Origin: Lachnospiraceae bacterium C1.1
GTDB taxonomy: Bacteria > Bacillota > Clostridia > Lachnospirales > Lachnospiraceae
Direction: 5' to 3'
Length of the DNA: 64,000 nt
Assembly (NCBI GenBank): GCA_030434875.1
Contig: JAUISW010000001.1
Location: 2,119,501-2,183,500, forward strand
Under the pieces are notes generated by a model. That model saw only the letters and a list, made by a program, of their open reading frames with translations. It was not told where the DNA came from and did not search any database. The position numbers and the translations under genes were made by a program. Below are positions 19,701 through 25,671 of the stretch, one piece after another; within the stretch, counting starts at the first letter, position 1; each line of letters starts with the position of its first letter.

Positions 19701-20836
19701 TCTGCCTTCTCAGCCACGAGGGGGCTCGGATAATATGAAAGTCTTCCCGTAAGAGTGTTCTTTCCTGTCTCAAGCTGATTTACGTTTGAGATGTGTGCAA
19801 GCGTTTCTGAATCTGTCCAGCTTACATAAGCATCGCGCTTCTTACCGTTTGAAAGAGTCACTTCCACCTTGCTCGGAAGTTCCTGATCCGATACTGAATC
19901 CACATGAATATCAGAAGTGTCAAGTTCTGATATCTCCGTGATCGTAAGTCCGGCTTCTTCTCCCTGAGCCTCAACGTCATTTCCGTCATAGGAAACAGTC
20001 TCCGTTGATTTCTTGCTCTCAAGGGTATCATTTTCTTTTATTGTCTCTGCATCAAGAGCTCCGTCATAGATCTTGATCTCATCGAGATAGCCCTTGTAAT
20101 ACTCACCTGAACCCCAGTTAGCTTTACCAAGCTGAAGGATGCTGCTGTCGCCTAAAACTTCATCCATTGCTATACAGCCTGTTGCTGAGGTCTTTTTCTT
20201 ACCGTTTATATAAAGTGTTGTCGTATCTTCTTCATATACGATCGTTACATTTTTCCATACAGTTGCGGATGAACCTGCAAGAGATGTTGTACGGCTGTCT
20301 CCGAAACGCTCTGCTGTTATCGAGTCCGTTCCGTCAAGTACACCTATATAATGAAGATTGCTCTCTGAACGTGCCGTTGAATTATGTGCTGCAAAAAACG
20401 GCCAGTTTCCACCGGATGCCTTTGTCGGTTTGCTTCTATATGAAATCGTCAGCTCGTCATGACCGCTTAAAAGACTTCCGCCATCTTCATCCGTTACTGT
20501 CAGACATGTTTTTCCATTGAAATAAAAAGATTTGCCCTCACCGCTCTCAGTGTCATCCTCATAATCCTCGGTACCACTGACAGTTACATTGGCTCCTTCT
20601 GCTTCAAGCGATGAATCATCGAAACTGATCGACGCTATAAGGTTGCTTTCCCCTGTTTCATCCTCTGAATCAGCCCCATTATCACTGACTTCAGATTCAT
20701 TCGTACTCTGTGTCTCTTCAGCTGTTTCATCAGCTTCCTCTGCATATGCCGGAGCCGTATCTGCCGGAAGGCCTGACACAACCATTGCACTTGCAAGAAG
20801 GGCACACATGAACTTCTTATAACGCAAATATCGCAT
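13763..20836 (-). CDS. Giant secreted multidomain protein with two GH43 catalytic modules
   Basis: About 2,357 aa from the ATG at 20836, which has AGGTGG upstream; an ATG at 20857 lacks a ribosome site. Approximate order: signal peptide; LamG-like (70-275); Ig-like; GH43 module 1 (365-740) with base Asp in EKADPFIIY, HIWAPEL and acid Glu in NEGPAVL; Ig-like; GH43 module 2 (835-1135) with GLRDPSII, AWAPEAVYD and MRHGSVL; three more LamG-like domains (1160-1390, 1400-1600, 1700-1900) separated by a Big_2 domain; another Ig-like domain; a helical FIVAR-like stretch (2000-2070); Big_2; an Asp/Ser/Thr-rich linker with TASDN repeats; and Lys-rich Ig-like repeats at the C terminus. It probably debranches or cuts arabinan or arabinoxylan at the surface. 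No sorting signal is seen, so the basic C-terminal repeats may hold it to the wall. Confidence 0.9.
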   Translation of the reverse strand: MRYLRYKKFMCALLASAMVVSGLPADTAPAYAEEADETAEETQSTNESEVSDNGADSEDETGESNLIASISFDDSSLEAEGANVTVSGTEDYEDDTESGEGKSFYFNGKTCLTVTDEDGGSLLSGHDELTISYRSKPTKASGGNWPFFAAHNSTARSESNLHYIGVLDGTDSITAERFGDSRTTSLAGSSATVWKNVTIVYEEDTTTLYINGKKKTSATGCIAMDEVLGDSSILQLGKANWGSGEYYKGYLDEIKIYDGALDAETIKENDTLESKKSTETVSYDGNDVEAQGEEAGLTITEISELDTSDIHVDSVSDQELPSKVEVTLSNGKKRDAYVSWTDSETLAHISNVNQLETGKNTLTGRLSYYPSPLVAEKADPFIIYNEDDGYYYMTSSWPAYGSVTAGYDRIALRKSKTILGLQDAEDVVIWEANDSGALSKHIWAPELHKVGDTWVVYFAGTCNDGQWSIGAHCLVCSDSDNLLDADNWSLPTESGQMQLKDGTSDTYFDGSAFSLDMTYFENEDVSGNNIGYVVWAYKPSASNLMIAEVDMDEPWKLKTDPVTIAIPSYSWEKTTNTVNEGPAVLKNGDNIYIAFSADGTGDEYKVGLLTADNDSDLLDPDSWTKDDEPIFSSDDLTNLDEYGPGHNSFTVDEDGNVIIVYHARDERCHQNKCDYADKDPLYDPCRNAEINYVSFDEDGKPVFNETAANQAEALGLDYNLTVYVGSDAEFAAADAKALNIPSANDIRGNITLPEEGKNGSEISWTSTNEDVVSTVSIDNMAPGVVTRQAEDTEVTLTASIKFGSSTVTKVFNLNVKAEAEEVDPEDYIFVHFVGETYPTSATDEQIYFSSSTDGRNFTILNSGKPIFTSTLGETGLRDPSIIRSPEGDKFYLIATDLSIYSRMQTDSTPWPESGVNGSHSIAVYESTDLVNWSDERLVEVAADNAGMAWAPEAVYDEDKGEYFVFWSSTNSDDSYAKHRVYCATTRDFYTFSEPQIWIENTFATIDTSVIKVGDWYYRISKNESTGYEYMEKSQELMGEWEGVDSSFLSSTSGVEGGMIYKVNPDDAADSSVDEYCMILDRFATSQGYFPAMTTDIASGKFTAATDYSYPSKMRHGSVLPITAEEYEAIQEKWASTASDDDDDEVSDISLKDSALFNLSFDGDEPLSADGVKVVAHNAPSTVSNSELGGKALSLSASDEQYLDIQAEDGTALLTGQSEVTINYWSKVTDNGGWAVFAAPYADAIKWGSSNTAFGSNFETYLGIIDTTASSSFNDDGIFVQRFMDSGTRSAVNSYTGGKYDDSWKMITVVAKDDSTELYVNGEKISTVESSVSLEDLFGDAENGIFRIGRASWDSGEYFNGLIDDITVYNRAVTSSEVANIYSTKSYTGLPEEVTHEDFDGELPEGAKALVTGLTAYSKDPVYGAGHTDDEDDQAILLGDYGVKLANENLGDKYTLSFWTKPTGSVVVNSATVFLGYNSPEKWLAISGADDGTKYKVWTNETDNSSYSWTTIGNVTHEKNEWKMITITQDGNSTKVYENGELTTTGEAAEALNGENQGIYLGVTYWDNEYVGYIDDLYLYDEVLDASQVYSLYDGKTAEDIFEEKGISTVASLSLKAGKTGSVELSVPSVVKGYTVSYNSSDESVATVKNGTVTAVAEGSCVITTSVTYGSVTKTAETNVTVEASDIVNTETAVELDFSNIDGTTIPDKSGNKNSAVIKGSGVTAEDGVLNLTSTGYVTLPLSIMDALSDEEKFTIECTFSRDASCGSNAWAYCIGSNPLSTGTNYLFLSPAFGGSTLRSGIKNSSTEILYDTGITTTAGKEYTADMVFDEGDVTLYLNGVQVGTTISSGYSIADIIENGCKNDILGYLGKSCWSADPNFTGTISKFAVYNGAKTAEEIQEPYAESFQKEFESLLTLDEVLNRNASADEIYFDLNLVDEVDEMDVVWTSSDEEVIATDGTVADVTTDTEVTLTATVTEGNLTASQKFVFTVKAPDRTELDSLLLEAADILDIAVNLNDSLKAVKEAVEAAKTAATKAEIAAAVEKLSAAIKAAEADTDYLDPFEKVDDSAYSESMTLEKGESKEIIAISDDISDCVTVKAESSDTSVATAVFADGKATVKAVKAGTAEISVTVTSLYDEYPVEYVTEVTVTDSSASGDDSEDDADDDSRDDVEDDSKDDNTTSDNTASDNTASDNTASDTTETVVTPKTPADGILSADADNLLLAKNKYYIRPSFAVKKYVISNKKIVKVTKKGKVKVKKTGTATVTAVGKNGESAVYTITAEVPKMKKLKVTAAGTYKITEMLTGVTYAELESCKSSKTSVAEIAADGTITVKAKGSTKITVVIGGKKYKATLKAKF
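14236..14305. repeat. 15-bp tandem repeats coding for TASDN pentapeptides
   Basis: About four and a half copies of a 15-bp unit (minus-strand sense, one TASDN pentapeptide each) lie inside the linker of the giant GH43 gene, next to an Asp-rich stretch. Such in-frame units can expand or shrink and so change linker length without a frameshift. Confidence 0.8.
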
Positions 20837-21254
20837 TATTAACCCACCTTTCCACATAAACCATCTAAAAGATTCAGAGACCGTATTTTCCGCCAGGATT
20901 TCCGGTCCTCTACTGTTCAGGCTTAAGTTTTTATATAATCCTGTGTCCTACATACCACCTTTTCACCTCCCAATAGTAATTTTGCACAGCGATTATCAAA
21001 AACATGCACCTATTTTTATATATTATCTGTTTTTATCTTCATACAATCAATTAAGAAAATTTACAATTTAGTTAATAATCATTCATTTTTGTACAACGAT
21101 TAATGCAGATTGTTGGTTTTTTTATTGCTAATGTTTAATTTTTTATTTTTTTATAATCTTAAGGATTTTTTTATGATTTCGTCTTATAATAAAAAAAGCA
21201 AACGAAGTATTTCACAAATATTTCGTGCTTGCACTCCGACACTCCACCATTTAT
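20837..21254. promoter_or_regulatory. AT-rich gap between divergent GH43 and ABC operons
   Basis: There is no credible ORF here. On the minus strand, within about 110 bp of the GH43 start, an imperfect hairpin (AGAGGACCG with CGGTCTCT, about 20874-20912) could structure the long 5' leader of the giant gene; no known riboswitch class was recognised. The centre is very AT-rich with many T runs, suitable for promoters on both strands. At about 21199-21235 a second imperfect hairpin occurs (GCAA-n-CGAAGTATTT with its complement around a CACA loop). Promoter elements could not be assigned with confidence. Confidence 0.4.
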
Positions 21255-21279
21255 GAAACCCGCAGTCATTGCGGGTTTC
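21255..21279. other. GAAACCCGC hairpin upstream of the ABC operon
   Basis: A perfect 9-bp stem, GAAACCCGC (21255-21263) with GCGGGTTTC (21271-21279), lies 39 bp before the ATPase start. It lacks a long T tract on either strand, so a plain terminator is not convincing. A hairpin with nearly the same stem lies at 40,891-40,919. Confidence 0.6.
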
Positions 21280-21318
21280 TGACTGATACATGAAGGGAAA
21301 TATCATCAAGGATTTATT

Positions 21319-22008
21319 ATGCAGGAAAAAAATACAAATAAACCTGTAATACATGTAGAAAACTTATATCGTATCTACAAAAGCGGACTTGAAAAAGTCT
21401 ATGCCCTTAACGGAGTCAGTTTTGACATCATGAAGGGAGAATTTGTTGCTATAGTCGGAACTTCCGGTTCCGGTAAATCCACCCTTTTGAATATGATGGC
21501 AGGCCTCGAAAAACCGTCTAAAGGGAAAATAGTCATCGCCGGAAAACATATCGAAAAGCTTAATGAACAGCAGCTCGTGCGTTTCCGCCGTGAACATGTT
21601 GGATTTATTTTCCAATCTTATAATCTTATGCCGGCACTAAATGCCATTGAAAATGTAGCTCTTCCCTTAAGTTTCAGGGGAGTAGATAAAAAAATCAGGG
21701 AAAAACGTTCAAAAGAGGTTCTTAAGCATGTAGGTCTTGAAAAATACATGTCGCACAGACCGAATGAAATGTCCGGTGGACAGCAGCAGCGTGTCGGAAT
21801 AGCGCGGGCTCTGGTTGTTCATCCGGAAATTATATTTGCTGATGAACCCACGGGAAATCTGGATTCACATACCGCATGTGAAATGCTTTCACTTATGCAG
21901 GAAATCGTAAAAAAGGATAAGCAAACTCTTGTCATGGTAACACACGATGACCATCTTGCTTCCTATGCCGATAAACAGATACGCATAAGTGATGGAAAGA
22001 TTGTATGA
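21319..22008 (+). CDS. ABC transporter ATP-binding protein (MacB/LolD type)
   Basis: Cytoplasmic ATPase of 229 aa that powers the permease encoded two genes downstream. Walker A is IVGTSGSGKSTLLNMMAG, the Q-loop follows FIFQSYNLMPAL, the signature is MSGGQQQRVGIARAL, Walker B is IIFADEPTGNLDS and the switch His is in VTHDDHLA. This subtype energises mechanotransmission machines for lipoproteins, peptides or antibiotics rather than solute import. A 30-bp gap leads to the membrane protein gene. Confidence 0.95.
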   Translation: MQEKNTNKPVIHVENLYRIYKSGLEKVYALNGVSFDIMKGEFVAIVGTSGSGKSTLLNMMAGLEKPSKGKIVIAGKHIEKLNEQQLVRFRREHVGFIFQSYNLMPALNAIENVALPLSFRGVDKKIREKRSKEVLKHVGLEKYMSHRPNEMSGGQQQRVGIARALVVHPEIIFADEPTGNLDSHTACEMLSLMQEIVKKDKQTLVMVTHDDHLASYADKQIRISDGKIV

Positions 22009-22038
22009 AAAAATCGTTATTAAAAGGGGATAATTCAA

Positions 22039-23634
22039 TTGAAGATCATCAATTTATCAAAAATTTCTGCTGCTCTGTTAATAGCTTCTGTGTTAACTGC
22101 TTTACCCGTCTGCGGCACATACATTGCATTGGCTGATTCCACATCATCTAATGACAGCGTTTCAAATGATACTCACGAAGACAGGATACTATACGAAAAG
22201 GTAGAATATATTGCTTATGACGATGATGATGACGATGATGATGACAGTTCGTCAACCGATTCGACTTCTGATGACAGCAGTTCTTCAGGAAGTGACTATT
22301 CTTCCGCCAGTTCCAGCAGCAGTTATATAGTTCCCGGTGCCACCTGGTTCACTCCTACTGCTGTACATGGTGAAAATGTAATAGTAGTACTGCCTCTCGT
22401 AAATATGCTTAAGGAGAATTTAACTGATGTCGTTGTAACACCTGTTGTTTCTGAACAGACGGATGAATTTCCTTTTGAAATATTTTCTACCGGTTTCACC
22501 CAGAAAATAGATACCTTAGTTGGAGAAAAAGCTGAAAAAGACAGAAATAAGCGTGCGCAGAACTGTGTATGGGCATTCAAGACAAGAGATGACGTTAAAA
22601 GTGGTTATTATAAAATAAACTACAATGTTCTATATACAAATCCCGAAGGAAACAGCGAAAGCTGTACTGTTTCTACTTATGTAAAGACAGAAGGTCTCGC
22701 CAAATACGGAACTACCAGCGGATATGAAGATCCCGCCGATAAATCCACACCGCGTATCATCGTTACCGGCTTTACTACATCACCTTCCGAAGTATATGCA
22801 GGCGACAGCTTTACACTAAATTTAAATATAAAGAATACTTCCAAACGAACAGCAGTTAATAATCTTCAGCTGGACCTTACTGCCGTAGTCGCAGGAAAAG
22901 ACGAGTCAAGTTCCTATGCCGCATTCCTCCCCTCCAGCGGATCAAACAGTTTTTATCTCGATTCTCTGCCTGCAGGAGGAGAACAAGTTCTCTCAATGGA
23001 TTTTACCGCTAAGGCAGATCTAGAGCAAAAGCCATATGTTATGAGCATTAAAATGAATTATGAAAATGACTATGCTGTAGCTTTTGAGGGATCTGCAGAA
23101 GTTTCGATACCCGTAAAGCAGATATCTAAATTCGATACTTCCTCAATTACTGCCGAACCGTCTTCAATCTCAGTCGGTGAACAGACTAACCTCATGTTCA
23201 ATATCTACAACACCGGAAAAACAAAACTCTACAATGTTTCCGTAAGTGTAAACGGTGCCAGCATTGAACCAACATTTGGTTTTGTAGGCGGTCTTGCTTC
23301 CGGAGCAACCGGTAATGTAGACATGATGATCACCGGAACATCCGAAACGATGGACGATGGAAACATAGAAGCCATAATATCCTATGAAGACGAAAACGGC
23401 AATGTAACTTCAACAGTAAAAAATTTCACCCTCGCGGTTACGGCAGATGATTATTCCTATGATGATATAGATTATGGAGATGAAACAATGGATTATGAAG
23501 GCAGCTCCTCTAAAACACCTATTATTATCGGGGTTTCTGCCGGGATAGTTCTGGTCATAATTTTGATCGTAGTTGTAAGAAAGAAACTCGCTGCTAAAAA
23601 AGAATTGGAAAACGAAGACGATGAAGATATCTGA
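22039..23634 (+). CDS. Secreted CARDB-like membrane-anchored protein of an ABC system
   Basis: 531 aa starting with TTG; AAAAGGGGAT lies at ideal distance upstream and a signal peptide follows at once. After cleavage comes a low-complexity Asp/Ser segment (nine consecutive Asp, then Ser-rich), followed by repeated beta-sandwich regions. Blocks such as SPSEVYAGDSFTLNLNIKN and SSISVGEQTNLMFNIYNTG resemble CARDB/COG1361 adhesion-type domains. It ends with a transmembrane helix and a short Lys/Glu/Asp tail. No sorting motif is visible. Lying between ATPase and permease, it probably takes the extracytoplasmic partner role that MacA plays elsewhere. Its 3' end overlaps the permease gene by 14 bp. 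Confidence 0.82.
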   Translation: MKIINLSKISAALLIASVLTALPVCGTYIALADSTSSNDSVSNDTHEDRILYEKVEYIAYDDDDDDDDDSSSTDSTSDDSSSSGSDYSSASSSSSYIVPGATWFTPTAVHGENVIVVLPLVNMLKENLTDVVVTPVVSEQTDEFPFEIFSTGFTQKIDTLVGEKAEKDRNKRAQNCVWAFKTRDDVKSGYYKINYNVLYTNPEGNSESCTVSTYVKTEGLAKYGTTSGYEDPADKSTPRIIVTGFTTSPSEVYAGDSFTLNLNIKNTSKRTAVNNLQLDLTAVVAGKDESSSYAAFLPSSGSNSFYLDSLPAGGEQVLSMDFTAKADLEQKPYVMSIKMNYENDYAVAFEGSAEVSIPVKQISKFDTSSITAEPSSISVGEQTNLMFNIYNTGKTKLYNVSVSVNGASIEPTFGFVGGLASGATGNVDMMITGTSETMDDGNIEAIISYEDENGNVTSTVKNFTLAVTADDYSYDDIDYGDETMDYEGSSSKTPIIIGVSAGIVLVIILIVVVRKKLAAKKELENEDDEDI

Positions 23635-24994
23635 CCTTTTACAAATGAGCGTCAGTTCACTGCTAAAACGTAAACTTCGCTCAATACTTACTATACTTGG
23701 CGTTGTTATCGGCATAGCTTCCATAGTTACCATGATATCATTAGGACTTGGTATGCAGAGACTTCAGCTTAAGCAAATAGAAGAGTACGGAGGACTGACA
23801 AGCATAACAGTCTATCCCGATCAATCAGATGTAGTCAGCACTACAAGTCATGTCATTGATGATGACACGATCGAAACCTTTTCGGGGTTGGAACATGTAG
23901 AGATCGTATCGCCTGTACTATCAACCTCAGCTATACTACTTTCGGGAAAATACAAATATGAAGTCTATAACCTTAACGGTTACACACTTGACGGACTTAA
24001 AGCATTAAATTATAAATTTTCCGAAGGATCTCTTCCAAAGGAAGGAGACCAACTTAAATTCATTTACGGAAACATGCTTTTATATAACTTTGTCGATGCC
24101 CATACAGGACTTGGTTATTATGACAATTATCAACTTCCGGATATAGATCTGATGAATGACACCATCTTTACTGTTTTTGATACCGAAAATTTCAGACAAA
24201 CCGAAAACTCATCTGATCCCGAAATACCTAATGATTTTTCTTCCGAATTAGATTCTACAGAAGAAAATTCTGAAACCAAAGCTCCTGTAAAGAAATTTAT
24301 CATCCCTGCTGCAGGAATTCTATATGGCGAAGGCGAGGATGACTGGCATGACTACAGCAACTGCATATATTGCGATATAGAAGCATTAAAAAGCACCTTA
24401 AAAAAAGTATTCCGAAATAAAAATATTCCGGGACAACCTTTAAGAAAAAATGGTAAAGCCTATAAAAAATGGTTTTACTCAAATGCTTATATAAAAGTTT
24501 CTGACATTAAATATGTCTCTCAGGTTCAAAAAGAAATAAAAGAAATGGGATATGATGCTTCCAGTAACTCCGACTGGATCCAGCAGACCCAGGAATCATC
24601 CCGGAATCTGGCAGCAATGCTCGGCGGTATAGGTGCTGTTTCCATGCTCGTAGCTGCCATAGGTATTGCAAATACAATGATGATGTCCATTTACGAACGT
24701 ACAAAGGAAATAGGCGTAATGAAGGTTCTTGGCTGTGAGCTTCGCGATATTCAGACTCTTTTTCTTTTAGAAGCAGCTGTTATCGGCCTTGTTGGCGGTA
24801 TTATCGGAAATCTCCTGAGCTTCGCCGTTGCCTTTGCAATAAACCGTATTAACGGAGAGCAAACCTGCTATATAGCTCCATGGCTTGTTCTCGCCGGCCT
24901 TGCTTTCGCTGTAGTAGTCGGCGTATTGGCAGGATATTTCCCATCAAAACGTGCAATGAGTTTAAGCCCTCTGGCTGCTATCAGAAATGAATAA
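23621..24994 (+). CDS. MacB/FtsX-type ABC permease
   Basis: 457 aa with the topology of MacB: a first transmembrane helix (about 20-42) in the motif RSILTILGVVIGIASIV, a large extracytoplasmic domain of about 270 residues, then three helices near the C terminus ending in PSKRAMSLSPLAAIRNE, the classic FtsX tail. Overlap with the upstream gene implies coupled translation and a complex with the CARDB-like protein and the ATPase. The substrate cannot be read from sequence; peptide or lipid export, or signalling to an extracellular enzyme, are all possible. Confidence 0.92.
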   Translation: MKISDLLQMSVSSLLKRKLRSILTILGVVIGIASIVTMISLGLGMQRLQLKQIEEYGGLTSITVYPDQSDVVSTTSHVIDDDTIETFSGLEHVEIVSPVLSTSAILLSGKYKYEVYNLNGYTLDGLKALNYKFSEGSLPKEGDQLKFIYGNMLLYNFVDAHTGLGYYDNYQLPDIDLMNDTIFTVFDTENFRQTENSSDPEIPNDFSSELDSTEENSETKAPVKKFIIPAAGILYGEGEDDWHDYSNCIYCDIEALKSTLKKVFRNKNIPGQPLRKNGKAYKKWFYSNAYIKVSDIKYVSQVQKEIKEMGYDASSNSDWIQQTQESSRNLAAMLGGIGAVSMLVAAIGIANTMMMSIYERTKEIGVMKVLGCELRDIQTLFLLEAAVIGLVGGIIGNLLSFAVAFAINRINGEQTCYIAPWLVLAGLAFAVVVGVLAGYFPSKRAMSLSPLAAIRNE

Positions 24995-25028
24995 TTTTGT
25001 TTTTGATAAAAAAATTGCTAGCAAAAAA

Positions 25029-25060
25029 ACTCCGGATTCAATATGATCCGGAGTTTTTTA
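25029..25060 (+). terminator. Terminator of the ABC operon
   Basis: ACTCCGGAT (25029-25037) pairs with ATCCGGAGT (25046-25054), followed by TTTTTTAT. It lies 34 bp after the permease stop and just before the opposing tRNA gene. Confidence 0.9.
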
Positions 25061-25062
25061 TA

Positions 25063-25135
25063 AGCCACAAGGCGGACTCGAACCGCCGACCTGCGCATTA
25101 CGAATGCGCTGCTCTACCAACTGAGCCATTGTGGC
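25063..25135 (-). tRNA. tRNA-Thr (anticodon CGU)
   Basis: The reverse complement folds as a complete cloverleaf. The acceptor stem pairs GCCACAA (25135-25129) with TTGTGGC (25070-25064). The D arm is GGCTCAGTTGGTAGAGC, the anticodon stem GCGCA/TGCGC encloses TTCGTAA with anticodon CGT, and the T arm contains GGTTCGAGTCC. It decodes ACG threonine codons. CCA is not encoded. It lies alone between two terminators. Confidence 0.95.
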
Positions 25136-25206
25136 ATTGCTGTATAATCGTGCAACATTAATAATATACTACTAAACAGGATTTTATGCAAGAAAAAGTT
25201 CAATAT

Positions 25207-25260
25207 AAAAAGAATCCTAAAAAGAATCCTAAAAAGAATCCGACATTGGCCGGATTCTTT
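25207..25260 (-). terminator. Terminator with triplicated 3' arm
   Basis: On the minus strand the hairpin AAAGAATCCG (25260-25251) with CGGATTCTTT (25242-25233) is followed by two further copies of GGATTCTTTTTA in exact 12-bp tandem (25207-25218, 25219-25230, 25231-25241). Each copy can pair with the same 5' arm and brings its own T tract. It ends the small peptide gene at 25,286. Confidence 0.8.
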
Positions 25261-25285
25261 CTATGCTAAAATGCTAAAATTCTTT

Positions 25286-25510
25286 TCAAGTATAATTATT
25301 CTTTTTTGACATTCCCTCTCCGGAGAGTTTTTCAACTCCCGCTACAGGAATGGCACTTACCAGACTCACCTTGCTATCATCTGACTTTTTCTTCAAGGGC
25401 TTGTATTCGCCATAGGCATTCTTTTCAAATCCGGCTATTACCTCTGTTCCGCCATTTACAGCATCCAGGATATCGTCATTGATTTCCATTGAGTTGATTT
25501 TCTTATCCAT
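25286..25510 (-). CDS. Small peptide with double-glycine leader (candidate secreted/modified peptide precursor)
   Basis: 74 aa, with GAGAGGAG seven bases before the ATG. The first 21 residues, MDKKINSMEINDDILDAVNGG, have the acidic, amphipathic layout of double-glycine leaders cut by peptidase-containing ABC exporters, with hydrophobic residues spaced before Gly-Gly. The remaining 53 residues are Lys/Ser/Val-rich and contain no Cys, arguing against lanthipeptide or disulfide-bonded types. No maturation enzyme, immunity gene or peptidase-ABC exporter is adjacent; the ABC system at 21,319 lacks a peptidase domain. It is flanked by its own terminator and an upstream gap of about 160 bp. The peptide class is unknown. 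Confidence 0.7.
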   Translation of the reverse strand: MDKKINSMEINDDILDAVNGGTEVIAGFEKNAYGEYKPLKKKSDDSKVSLVSAIPVAGVEKLSGEGMSKKNNYT

Positions 25511-25671
25511 ATTTATTCTCCTCTCTCAGTGATTTAACTCCCTCGAGATAAATCTCAATTAATCTTTATTTTTATCTACAGTTATTTATACGTCAGTTTT
25601 AAGAAACGGTATAAAATTTTTTCCTTAAGTCTTCTCCTATTACGTTCTTCAGCTTCTCCGTCTCTAATCGG

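Noticed and set aside
11821..20836. GH43 proteins as substrates of the neighbouring sortase
   Set aside because: Neither C terminus has an LPxTG- or NPxTN-like motif with a hydrophobic tail.
20837..21254. Cyclic-di-GMP or other known riboswitch in the GH43 leader
   Set aside because: The hairpin seen does not contain the conserved core of a class I or II c-di-GMP riboswitch or of other classes I can recognise.
25207..25241. Short tandem repeats as a CRISPR array
   Set aside because: The 12-bp units are directly adjacent without spacers and form a terminator arm; no cas genes are present.
21319..25510. ABC transporter as exporter of the double-glycine peptide
   Set aside because: The ATPase is a stand-alone MacB type with no C39 peptidase domain, and the genes are on opposite strands separated by terminators and a tRNA.
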